Source: Synergistaceae bacterium (GTDB lineage: Bacteria; Synergistota; Synergistia; Synergistales; Aminobacteriaceae). Taken from it: a stretch of DNA of 5,622 bases. A program made the translations under genes and the position numbers. Positions 1 to 5,194 of this stretch are shown here, piece by piece. Under the pieces are notes generated by a model. The model did not search any database and was not told the DNA's origin. It saw only the letters and a program-made list of their open reading frames with translations. The stretch is from contig JAFSQO010000304.1 of the NCBI GenBank assembly GCA_017446645.1, positions 1 through 5,622 on the forward strand. Reading direction: 5' to 3'. The first letter of the stretch is position 1. The number at the start of each line of letters is the position of its first letter.

Positions 1-2
1 CA

Positions 3-137
3 TACCGGGAAATCTCAGATACAATAAACAATTCCGGCTCACCTGCTGAAATCGTGAACGCCCTCGTTGACTCTGCGTTAAATAACGGCGGACGTGACAA
101 CGTGACGTGCATATTCATTAAATTTGCTATTGCCTAA
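3..137 (+). CDS. PP2C-family Ser/Thr protein phosphatase, C-terminal fragment
   Basis: This is the last 44 codons of a gene that begins left of the window and ends at TAA 135-137. The fragment contains N-N-G-G-R-D-N-V-T-C-I followed by a hydrophobic strand. This matches the G-G-x-D-N-V-T segment at the extreme C-terminus of PP2C phosphatases, including the bacterial Stp/PrpC type, where the Asp binds metal in the dinuclear active site. The preceding helix (E-I-V-N-A-L-V-D-S-A-L) also fits the family's 'L-v-x-x-A-l-x-x-G' pattern. Such enzymes dephosphorylate Ser/Thr in the cytoplasm, often opposite a Hanks-type kinase; no kinase is visible here. The gap to dctP is 80 bp with no clear terminator, so read-through into the TRAP genes is possible. 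The assignment rests on one motif. Confidence 0.72.
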   Translation, partial: YREISDTINNSGSPAEIVNALVDSALNNGGRDNVTCIFIKFAIA

Positions 138-140
138 TAA

Positions 141-200
141 TTCGTAGATTTGGTAAACTTATATAACTTTCCAAAATATATATTTATATTTAATATCAGA
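141..200 (+). promoter_or_regulatory. AT-rich leader with possible dctP promoter
   Basis: The 80-bp gap before dctP is very AT-rich. TATAAC at 162-167 is a plausible -10 box, but no good -35 box lies at the right distance. TTGGTA at 150-155 could be a -35 box, with only a poor -10 (AAAATA, 173-178) at 17 bp. An imperfect inverted repeat, TTTGG (149-153) with CCAAA (171-175), could be an operator or chance. The promoter position is therefore a guess. Confidence 0.25.
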
Positions 201-207
201 AAGGAAG
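201..207 (+). promoter_or_regulatory. Ribosome binding site of dctP
   Basis: AAGGAAG lies 10 nt before ATG 218. It supports that start, which also gives a complete signal peptide. Confidence 0.7.
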
Positions 208-217
208 TTATTGTTAC

Positions 218-1216
218 ATGAAGAAATTTTTGTTTGCTTTAACCCTTGTTGCAGCCGTTGCCTCAGCCTCATTTGCTGCCCCTGAGCTGACGTTGATAAT
301 TGCCTCGAACGCTACGGACCTTGCTAACCCGTACAGTCATGGTCTTGACAAGTTCAAAGAGGTTGCCGAGCAGGTTTCAGGCGGAAAAATCGCTGTCACA
401 GTCCACAAGGGCACATTGGGCGAGAACGAGTCAGAGCTTGTCGAGAAATTAACTATGGGAGCTGCCGACATCGTAGTCTCCTCACCTGGTTTCATGACTG
501 CTATCGGAGTTCCTGAGATCGATATTTTCTCACTTGAGTACTTATTCAACAGCTTTGCTCACTGGGAGAAGTGCCTTGATGGCGAGTTCGGTAATGCCAT
601 GCGCAAGATCGTCCTTGAGAAGACTTATAACCAGTTCCGTATCGTAGGCTATTGGTCATCATCAGTGCGTGATGTCTATGCAAAGAAGGCAGTGAAGTCC
701 CCGGCAGATCTCAAGGGCCTGAGCATTCGTACACAGTCCTCGAAGGTTCAGCAGGATTTCTTCCAGGCTTGCGGAGCTATTCCCACGACAGTAGCATGGG
801 GCGAGCTTTACCAGGCACTTCAGCAGGGAGTTGTTGACGGCGCAGAGAACGACTACACGAATATAACCCTGAAGGAGCACCATAAGACCCCGAACGGCAA
901 GTATATTTCAGAGACTCACCATGACTTCACGACGCGTTTATTCATGATGAACGGCGACAAGTATGACTCACTGACTGACGAGCAGAAAGAATGGATTAAC
1001 GCAGCAGCCGAGGCCAGCACAGCAGAAGAGCGCGCAGTTACCTACAGGATGTTCGAGGAGTCCAAGCAGAAGGCAATCGCAGCAGGCGCAGTCGTAACAG
1101 AGTTTGCAGATATTGACATAGCAGCCTTCAAAGCCCTTGCTACACCCATTCAGGACAAATTTGCAGCGGACAACAACATGACCGAACAGTTAAATATGGT
1201 TCGTTCAGCCGAATAA
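218..1216 (+). CDS. dctP: TRAP transporter substrate-binding protein, DctP family
   Basis: This is the periplasmic receptor of a tripartite ATP-independent transporter, which binds an organic acid and delivers it to the DctQM membrane pair. At 332 residues it is of normal family length. Residues 1-20 are a Sec signal peptide: K-K, a hydrophobic core, then A-S-F-A before A21. There is no lipobox Cys, so the protein should be free in the periplasm. Family landmarks are the K-G-L-S-I-R-T-Q-S-S stretch (166-175), whose Arg171 matches the conserved Arg that usually salt-bridges the substrate carboxylate, and G-E-L-Y-Q-A-L-Q-Q-G-V-V-D-G-A-E (195-210). Arg151 (S-V-R-D-V-Y) is a second candidate ligand contact. 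The substrate cannot be read from sequence; a carboxylate is likely from the conserved Arg. The gene is first of the dctPQM set and is separated from dctQ by a terminator-like hairpin. Confidence 0.93.
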   Translation: MKKFLFALTLVAAVASASFAAPELTLIIASNATDLANPYSHGLDKFKEVAEQVSGGKIAVTVHKGTLGENESELVEKLTMGAADIVVSSPGFMTAIGVPEIDIFSLEYLFNSFAHWEKCLDGEFGNAMRKIVLEKTYNQFRIVGYWSSSVRDVYAKKAVKSPADLKGLSIRTQSSKVQQDFFQACGAIPTTVAWGELYQALQQGVVDGAENDYTNITLKEHHKTPNGKYISETHHDFTTRLFMMNGDKYDSLTDEQKEWINAAAEASTAEERAVTYRMFEESKQKAIAAGAVVTEFADIDIAAFKALATPIQDKFAADNNMTEQLNMVRSAE

Positions 1217-1227
1217 TTTACGAATTC

Positions 1228-1254
1228 AGGGCGGTTAACAGCCGTCCTTTTTTG
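1228..1254 (+). terminator. Intra-operon terminator/attenuator between dctP and dctQ
   Basis: The GGGCGG arm (1229-1234) pairs with CCGTCC (1242-1247) with one G-U pair. It extends to A1228-T1248 outside and T1235-G1241 inside, leaving a very short loop, and is followed by six T residues (1248-1253). It starts 11 nt after the dctP stop and ends about 30 nt before dctQ. As dctQ and dctM have no other obvious promoter, partial read-through is the simplest reading. Confidence 0.75.
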
Positions 1255-1282
1255 TTTATTTCGAGAAGGTGAAATTAAAATC

Positions 1283-1768
1283 ATGAAAAAACTTATGGAT
1301 ACCCTGCAAAAGATTCAGATTGCTATAGGCGGAGCTTTCCTGTTAATCTTTCTTGTTACAGTCGTGTACCAGATTATTTGCCGCTATATGGGAGTCGCCG
1401 CCATGTGGACCGAAGACGTTAGCATGTACTCGTTTATCTGGGCTGTCTTCATGGGAGCTGCTGCAATGGTACATTCAAACGCCCATTTTGCTTTCACCAG
1501 CATGATAGACTCAATGACAGACGAGAGAAAAAAGACGATACTGCAAATCATCATAAATTTAATCGTTCTGACATTCTGCATCTTAATGATAATTTACGGA
1601 TATGAAGCAGCAAAAAGATTCTGGAATTTCAGGTGGGTAAATATTCCCTCAATGAAGCGCGGACCTACATGGCTTTGCATTCCCATTTGCGGGGCTACGT
1701 CAAGTATATATTTGCTTTATGCTATTTGCAGTGAGTTAAAATCTTTATTCACAGGAGGCAGAAACTAA
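1283..1768 (+). CDS. dctQ: TRAP transporter small permease subunit, DctQ family
   Basis: This is the small integral membrane subunit of the TRAP transporter, partner of DctM in the cytoplasmic membrane. At 161 residues it has the usual length and four predicted membrane segments, roughly residues 13-33, 49-66, 86-107 and 129-152. Family marks are the C-R-Y after the first segment (33-35), the W-T-E motif at 42-44 just before the second, and the conserved polar His/Asn turn after segment two (H64-S-N-A-H68). The start is supported by the purine-rich AAGGTGA (1265-1271). The stop TAA shares its last base with the dctM start (TAATG), so the two are translationally coupled. The residue identities alone are weak, as usual for this fast-diverging family; position between dctP and dctM makes the call firm. 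Confidence 0.9.
   Translation: MKKLMDTLQKIQIAIGGAFLLIFLVTVVYQIICRYMGVAAMWTEDVSMYSFIWAVFMGAAAMVHSNAHFAFTSMIDSMTDERKKTILQIIINLIVLTFCILMIIYGYEAAKRFWNFRWVNIPSMKRGPTWLCIPICGATSSIYLLYAICSELKSLFTGGRN
1753..1758 (+). promoter_or_regulatory. Ribosome binding site of dctM inside dctQ
   Basis: AGGAGG, a near-perfect Shine-Dalgarno sequence, lies within the last codons of dctQ, 9 nt before ATG 1768. It fixes the dctM start despite the 1-nt overlap. Confidence 0.8.
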
Positions 1769-3057
1769 TGCTCGGTGCAGTTCTTGTAATATTATTCGTT
1801 GGATTTATAGCAATTGGTGTACCTATAGCCTTCGCACTGGGTATAATTTCCTTCACTGGTATAGCCTGCCTGCCTGCAATCCCCAATACTGTGGTCTTCA
1901 CGAAGATGTTCAACGGGTTAAACAGCTTTACGTTATTGGCCGTACCGTTATTCATACTGGCAGCGAACCTGATGAACGAGGGCGGCATAACTGAGAAGTT
2001 AATCGAGTGCATCTGCGACCTCGTAGGCCACAAGAAGGGCGGACTTGCATATGCGAACGTTCTTGTCTCAATGGTCTTTGCTGGAATTTCAGGCTCCTCA
2101 CAGGCTGATACGTCAGGTGTCGGCAAAATCTTTATCCCCGCAATGGAAAAACAGGGCTACGACAAGGGCACTTCAGTAGGAGTTACAGCAGCCTCGTCAA
2201 CGTTAGGCTCTATAATCCCCCCCAGTATCACAATGGTAGTGTATTCAGGCATCGCGAATTGCTCTACAGGTGCTCTGTTTATGTCCGGTATAGTCCCCGG
2301 TATTTTGCTGGGAGTAGCACAGATGATAGTTGTCAAGATGTATGCGAACTCCAAGAATTTCCCTCAGAGTGAGAAAGTTCCGTTTGCTACTGCAATGAAG
2401 CACACGTTAATCTCAATGCCTGCGTTGATGACTCCGATTATCCTGATAGGCGGAATAGTTTCAGGATTATTCACCCCGACAGAGTCAGCAGCTTTTGCCT
2501 GTATTTATGCCTTGTTAGTGGGAATATTCTTCTATCACTCAATCAAGATCAGCAGACTTCCCGGAATTTTAATCGACACTATGAAGATGGCTTCACTGTC
2601 ATTATTTGCGTTGGCTACGGCGAATGCATTAGGCGAGTTATTGAGTTATTACCAGTTAAACGTAATTGCCCAGAAGATGTTCCTGGCTCTTCCCGGCGGA
2701 AGGTTAATTTTCTTGCTCGTTACAGTTTTATTCTTCTTATTTGTCGGAACTTTCATGGACGCTGTACCTGCAATGATTTTATTTGTACCGATAATACTGC
2801 CGTCAGCCGTTGCTCTGGGAATAAGCCCGATAATTCTTGGCCTTATCATCATCGTAACGCTTGCACTCGGACTTGTAACGCCTCCTTATGGTTTATGCCT
2901 GTTACTTGCTTCGTCAATAAGCGGCACAACGATAGAAGAAGGCTTCAAGGGAACCCTGCCGTACTTTATATCTTCGCTGGTAGTATTGGCATTGTTAATC
3001 TTCCTGCCTGATTTGTGGCTTGCAATACCGAAGGCGATATTCCCGACGTTATTTTAA
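1768..3057 (+). CDS. dctM: TRAP transporter large permease subunit, DctM family
   Basis: This is the large membrane subunit that forms the substrate translocation path and uses an ion gradient, usually sodium, instead of ATP. It has 429 residues, full family length, and is hydrophobic throughout with about a dozen membrane segments. The diagnostic stretches are present: F-A-G-I-S-G-S-S-Q-A-D (104-114), S-S-T-L-G-S-I-I-P-P-S (143-153), G-G-I-V-S-G-L-F-T-P-T-E-S-A-A (228-242) and G-L-V-T-P-P-Y-G (368-375). The paired 'P-P-S' and 'P-P-Y-G' loops and the F-T-P-T-E-S-A-A re-entrant region are hallmarks of the ion transporter superfamily fold. No frameshift or missing motif is seen. Its 3' end overlaps the 3' end of the opposite-strand WYL gene by 9 bp. 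Confidence 0.96.
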   Translation: MLGAVLVILFVGFIAIGVPIAFALGIISFTGIACLPAIPNTVVFTKMFNGLNSFTLLAVPLFILAANLMNEGGITEKLIECICDLVGHKKGGLAYANVLVSMVFAGISGSSQADTSGVGKIFIPAMEKQGYDKGTSVGVTAASSTLGSIIPPSITMVVYSGIANCSTGALFMSGIVPGILLGVAQMIVVKMYANSKNFPQSEKVPFATAMKHTLISMPALMTPIILIGGIVSGLFTPTESAAFACIYALLVGIFFYHSIKISRLPGILIDTMKMASLSLFALATANALGELLSYYQLNVIAQKMFLALPGGRLIFLLVTVLFFLFVGTFMDAVPAMILFVPIILPSAVALGISPIILGLIIIVTLALGLVTPPYGLCLLLASSISGTTIEEGFKGTLPYFISSLVVLALLIFLPDLWLAIPKAIFPTLF

Positions 3058-4071
3058 CTTTAGTGTGTCCTGTGAGTTTTCGCGGGGCACATTTTTTGTT
3101 ATTACCTTCATTGCTATATCGCACACGAGCTGCCTTAACTCTTCAGGCTCAATGACTTTAACATATGGTGAACATGATAGAATCCACGCTGCGGCCTCAT
3201 TCAAATCCGGTATATTCGCGGTCATCTCGATAGTATTTGCGTCAAGCCTCGTGATTTTCTGGGTCAAGTGTCTGGGTGTTTCGCTGATAATCGTTGCCAT
3301 TGGTTCGGCGATAATGAGCTTCATGCTGTACTTAAGCTCGCCGGTTCTGATGTACCATGCTGAATTAATTAATGCCTCGTTGTCATAATCATCTGGAGGA
3401 TTCGCGAACTCTTCATCAGGTAATGCGTTAATATCCTGAATCCTTGCGAGCTTGAACATTAAGACTCTGCTTTCACTGCCTGCAATAACATACCAGGAAT
3501 GAGCCCGGAAAAATATTTCATATGGTGAGATTACATGCGTCTTTGCTTCACGTGTGCCATAAGGTGAAGTGTAAGTTATCTCGATTGCCTGCTTTGTCCT
3601 GATTGAGTGAATTATCTGGTCGAAAATCCCCGGCTTTACGAGTGAGACAGGAATTTGCATAGTTGCCGAATCAGCAAGCCATTTCCCAAAGGCAATTAAC
3701 TTTTCTGGGATAATCTCCGCTATTTTGTCCCAGAGAGCTTTGCAGTTGTCCTGCATGTCCGGTATAAAGTGCTCGGCCATTGAGAGTCCTGCCGTCAACG
3801 CCGTAATGTCCTTCTCATTGAGATTTAGGGACAGTAGGAAATCACCCTCATAGTCAAGGCAATATCTGCGGGGAGTGCTGCGTCTGTATGAGATTTCGGC
3901 CCTGTACTCATCGCGCAGTAATCTGATGTCGTCCTGTAACGCCCTCCGGTTTGTGTATTCGCAGTGATGGATTATATCCTGAATTTCCGCACCAGAGTCG
4001 CCCCGTCTACGCAGGAACGTCAAGAGCCTCAACAATCTTCGGATTCTGACTGAGGATATTTCGCGGGCCAT
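3049..4071 (-). CDS. WYL-domain HTH transcriptional regulator
   Basis: This is a cytoplasmic DNA-binding regulator of the YafY/WYL type, 340 residues from the chosen start. Residues 10-60 form a winged-helix region (L-L-R-L-L-T-F-L, then the R-R-A-L-Q-D-D-I-R recognition segment). The WYL ligand-sensing domain covers about 140-215, with H-S-W-Y-V-I-A-G (191-198; W-Y-V in place of W-Y-L) and M-F-K-L-A-R-I-Q-D-I (205-214). A C-terminal WCX-like extension follows. The frame stays open for 24 codons upstream to 4143, but that part is Arg-rich and lies within the LRAT gene. ATG 4071 is chosen because it shares its A with the LRAT stop (TGATG), a typical coupled junction. It is last in the peptide operon, so it probably controls that operon; this is inferred from position only. 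Its ligand is unknown. Confidence 0.87.
   Translation of the reverse strand: MAREISSVRIRRLLRLLTFLRRRGDSGAEIQDIIHHCEYTNRRALQDDIRLLRDEYRAEISYRRSTPRRYCLDYEGDFLLSLNLNEKDITALTAGLSMAEHFIPDMQDNCKALWDKIAEIIPEKLIAFGKWLADSATMQIPVSLVKPGIFDQIIHSIRTKQAIEITYTSPYGTREAKTHVISPYEIFFRAHSWYVIAGSESRVLMFKLARIQDINALPDEEFANPPDDYDNEALINSAWYIRTGELKYSMKLIIAEPMATIISETPRHLTQKITRLDANTIEMTANIPDLNEAAAWILSCSPYVKVIEPEELRQLVCDIAMKVITKNVPRENSQDTLKLK
3064..3097 (+). terminator. Rho-independent terminator of the TRAP operon, inside the WYL gene
   Basis: A 10-bp stem joins GTGTCCTGTG (3065-3074) to CGCGGGGCAC (3081-3090) around a 6-nt loop, followed by A and six T residues (3092-3097). Three of the ten pairs are G-U in the + strand RNA. 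On the - strand these become A-C mismatches and no T-run follows, so it works only for dctM. It begins 7 nt after the dctM stop and sits wholly within the last 17 codons of the converging WYL gene. Confidence 0.85.
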
Positions 4072-4622
4072 CAGCTTAACAAGTACGTGATTATGTCGAG
4101 AACGTGGTCGACTTGGGCAGAGTCCTTTACTCCTGTTTTGCACCAGACTGCAAAGTGTTCGCAGTTGTTCAGAGCTAGATTGTAGCCGCCTTCACCGAGT
4201 TTGCTTCTTGCCCGCCTTATCGTCTCCTCGCCTGAGTACAGGTGATAGTCCCTGAGTCTTGCGTTCTTGATTGCCTGCCATAACTGAAAGATACTGCCCT
4301 TCTTGTCTTTCTGTACGTGATTCATGAGTTCGGCAGGATTTTCTGGGAAATGACAGACGTTGAAGCCTTTCGCACCGTTCAGGAATTCATCGAGTGAAGT
4401 CTCCCGGACCATGCCGTTGAAGTCCGCCGGGCCTGTTGCTCCCGTGTAGTGAATGACGTGGTTTAAATCTTTCACGTAGACCCCGTAATGACTGTACAAG
4501 CCTCGATTGACACGGATAACATCGCCGTTCTCAGGGTTATTATTAGCGTGATGTGATGCCCCTGCTTTAAGAGTGAGATTTTGCAACAGGGGCAGTAATA
4601 ATTTCTCTAACTCTCCAGGCAT
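4071..4622 (-). CDS. LRAT/NlpC-P60-fold thiol enzyme (putative acyltransferase or peptidase)
   Basis: This 183-residue protein has the LRAT domain (lecithin:retinol acyltransferase type), a permuted papain-like fold. The domain opens with G-D-V-I-R-V (33-38). The likely catalytic residues are His45 in Y-S-H-Y-G-V-Y, His58 in H-V-I-H-Y and Cys154 in N-N-C-E-H-F (152-157), the family's signature. The following A-V-W-C-K-T-G also matches eukaryotic LRATs. Family members form an acyl-Cys thioester and pass fatty acyl groups from phospholipids to an alcohol or amine; related folds are peptidases. There is no signal peptide or clear membrane helix. ATG 4622 is the first possible start, since a stop lies in frame 15 nt upstream. 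It overlaps the end of the preceding peptide gene by 16 nt and has only a weak Shine-Dalgarno site, so translation is probably coupled. Position beside precursor-like peptides suggests it acts on them, which is unproven. Confidence 0.82.
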   Translation of the reverse strand: MPGELEKLLLPLLQNLTLKAGASHHANNNPENGDVIRVNRGLYSHYGVYVKDLNHVIHYTGATGPADFNGMVRETSLDEFLNGAKGFNVCHFPENPAELMNHVQKDKKGSIFQLWQAIKNARLRDYHLYSGEETIRRARSKLGEGGYNLALNNCEHFAVWCKTGVKDSAQVDHVLDIITYLLS

Positions 4623-4795
4623 GGCATTAACGGGTCAACCTGAAGTCCTGTGAAGTCTTCGCCGAATATTTTTAATGAGGAATACGGACGAGGTGAATCA
4701 ACTACCACAGAAGAAGGCCCAAATAAAGCAGCGAGAGGAGCAATGAACGATACCGAATCGCTATTAGTTACAGCAGGTGAAGTATATCTCTTCAT
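4607..4795 (-). CDS. Putative RiPP precursor peptide, third in tandem (divergent)
   Basis: This is a 62-residue peptide of no known family. It begins M-K-R-Y-T-S-P-A-V, giving the Y-x-x-P-x-V box at Y4/P7/V9 that its two neighbours share. F-I-A-P-L (17-21) follows with the same 13-residue offset from Y to F. The C-terminus reads D-P-L-M-P-C-L-E-S, matching the neighbours' L-E-P-C tail, with Cys59 the only Cys. The middle differs. In place of the Ala/Gly-rich helix it has P-S-S-V-V-V-D-S-P-R-P-Y-S-S (27-40), so it should not form a long membrane helix. The reality of the gene is supported by a perfect AAGGAGG site 7 nt upstream and by the shared boxes. It overlaps the LRAT gene by 16 nt. It may be the main LRAT substrate or a diversified precursor; both are inference. 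Confidence 0.72.
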   Translation of the reverse strand: MKRYTSPAVTNSDSVSFIAPLAALFGPSSVVVDSPRPYSSLKIFGEDFTGLQVDPLMPCLES

Positions 4796-4802
4796 GTCAT
4801 AA

Positions 4803-4809
4803 CCTCCTT
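4803..4809 (-). promoter_or_regulatory. Ribosome binding site of the third peptide, overlapping the previous stop
   Basis: AAGGAGG on the - strand overlaps the TAA stop (4808-4810) of the second peptide and lies 7 nt before ATG 4795. It confirms the start and suggests high, coupled translation. Confidence 0.8.
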
Positions 4810-4990
4810 AATTTATGCATGGCTCAAGTCCGGCAATGCTCTTCTCGACAATGTTATCGCCCCGCATAGCCTTTGCAGCCCAGCCAACTGCAACAGCTGC
4901 CGCTCCAGTAGCAAGAAGTGCAGGAATTGCAAAAACTATATCGTTTCCTCCAAACACAGCTGGAGCATGATACTTGCTGTCATTTTTCAT
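4808..4990 (-). CDS. Putative RiPP precursor peptide, second in tandem
   Basis: This is a 60-residue peptide of no recognised family. The Y-x-x-P-x-V box is at Y7/P10/V12 (Y-H-A-P-A-V), three residues later than in its neighbours because of extra N-D-S. F-A-I-P-A (20-24) follows 13 residues after the Tyr. Residues 20-42 form an Ala/Gly/Val-rich segment long enough to span a membrane or pack as a helix, with one Trp (W37) and one Lys near its end. The C-terminal 17 residues contain G-D-N-I-V-E-K-S-I-A-G-L-E-P-C-I-N, close to the first peptide. Cys58 is the only Cys. A G-G pair at 14-15 could be mistaken for a leader cleavage site but is absent from the other copies. An AAGGGGG site lies 7 nt before the ATG. 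It is probably a modified and exported peptide; the activity is unknown. Confidence 0.75.
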   Translation of the reverse strand: MKNDSKYHAPAVFGGNDIVFAIPALLATGAAAVAVGWAAKAMRGDNIVEKSIAGLEPCIN

Positions 4991-5056
4991 AATTATTCCC
5001 CCTTAATCCATGCAGGGTTCAAGTCCAATCAGGCCCTTTTCGACAATTTTATCGCC
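4812..5056 (-). repeat. Diverged tandem duplication of the first two peptide genes
   Basis: The 3' coding ends of the two genes align without gaps: 5007-5056 against 4812-4861, 38 of 50 bases identical by eye. They encode near-identical 17-residue tails. The conserved F-A-I-P-A box and the spacing of ribosome site to stop codon also match. This points to gene duplication followed by divergence of the hydrophobic middle. Confidence 0.7.
4998..5004 (-). promoter_or_regulatory. Ribosome binding site of the second peptide
   Basis: AAGGGGG on the - strand overlaps the first peptide's TAA stop (5003-5005), with 7 nt to ATG 4990. The layout is the same as at the next junction. Confidence 0.65.
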
Positions 5057-5194
5057 GCTTATTGCAGATCCTACAGCCGCAGCAGCCACTCCAGCAGCAA
5101 ATGCCTTTGCTATGCTTATTCCGGCAATAATCGCAGGAATTGCAAAACCTTCATTCACACTGATTGTTACAAGCGGAGCACTGTATTTCTTCAT
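5003..5194 (-). CDS. Putative RiPP precursor peptide, first in tandem
   Basis: This is a 63-residue peptide, unrecognised as a named family. It starts M-K-K-Y-S-A-P-L-V, with Y4/P7/V9 forming the Y-x-x-P-x-V box. F-A-I-P-A sits at 17-21, 13 residues on from the Tyr. Residues 17-46 are an almost unbroken run of Ala, Ile, Gly and Val with one Lys (K30), resembling the helical core of hydrophobic bacteriocins. The tail reads G-D-K-I-V-E-K-G-L-I-G-L-E-P-C-M-D, nearly identical to that of the second peptide. Cys61 is the only Cys. An acidic Glu15 and the Tyr/Pro box before the hydrophobic stretch argue against a normal Sec signal peptide. The start overlaps the stop of the PqqD-like gene (ATGA, 4 nt) and has AGGAGG 9 nt upstream. 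The role as precursor is inferred from the shared boxes and the PqqD-like neighbour. Confidence 0.77.
   Translation of the reverse strand: MKKYSAPLVTISVNEGFAIPAIIAGISIAKAFAAGVAAAAVGSAISGDKIVEKGLIGLEPCMD

Noticed and set aside
149..175. Inverted repeat TTTGG...CCAAA before dctP as a terminator of the phosphatase gene
   Set aside because: The stem is short, AT-rich and interrupted by a bulged T, and no T-run follows; at most it is a weak operator-like palindrome.
3000..3063. Terminator for the - strand peptide operon after the WYL stop
   Set aside because: No GC-rich stem followed by a T-run is seen on the - strand within the dctM end, and the nearby hairpin is broken by mismatches in that direction.
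4072..4143. A 24-codon N-terminal extension of the WYL protein starting at ATG 4143
   Set aside because: It lies entirely within the LRAT gene, encodes a low-complexity Arg-rich stretch unlike WYL family N-termini, and ATG 4071 forms a classic TGATG junction with the LRAT stop.
4943..4951. Double-glycine leader cleavage site in the second peptide (G14-G15)
   Set aside because: The G-G pair is missing from the first and third peptides and lies between two conserved boxes, so it is unlikely to be a shared processing site.
4610..5014. CaaX-type prenylation signal at the peptide C-termini
   Set aside because: Two peptides have only two residues after the Cys and the third has three of the wrong type; this motif is eukaryotic and no prenyltransferase is visible.
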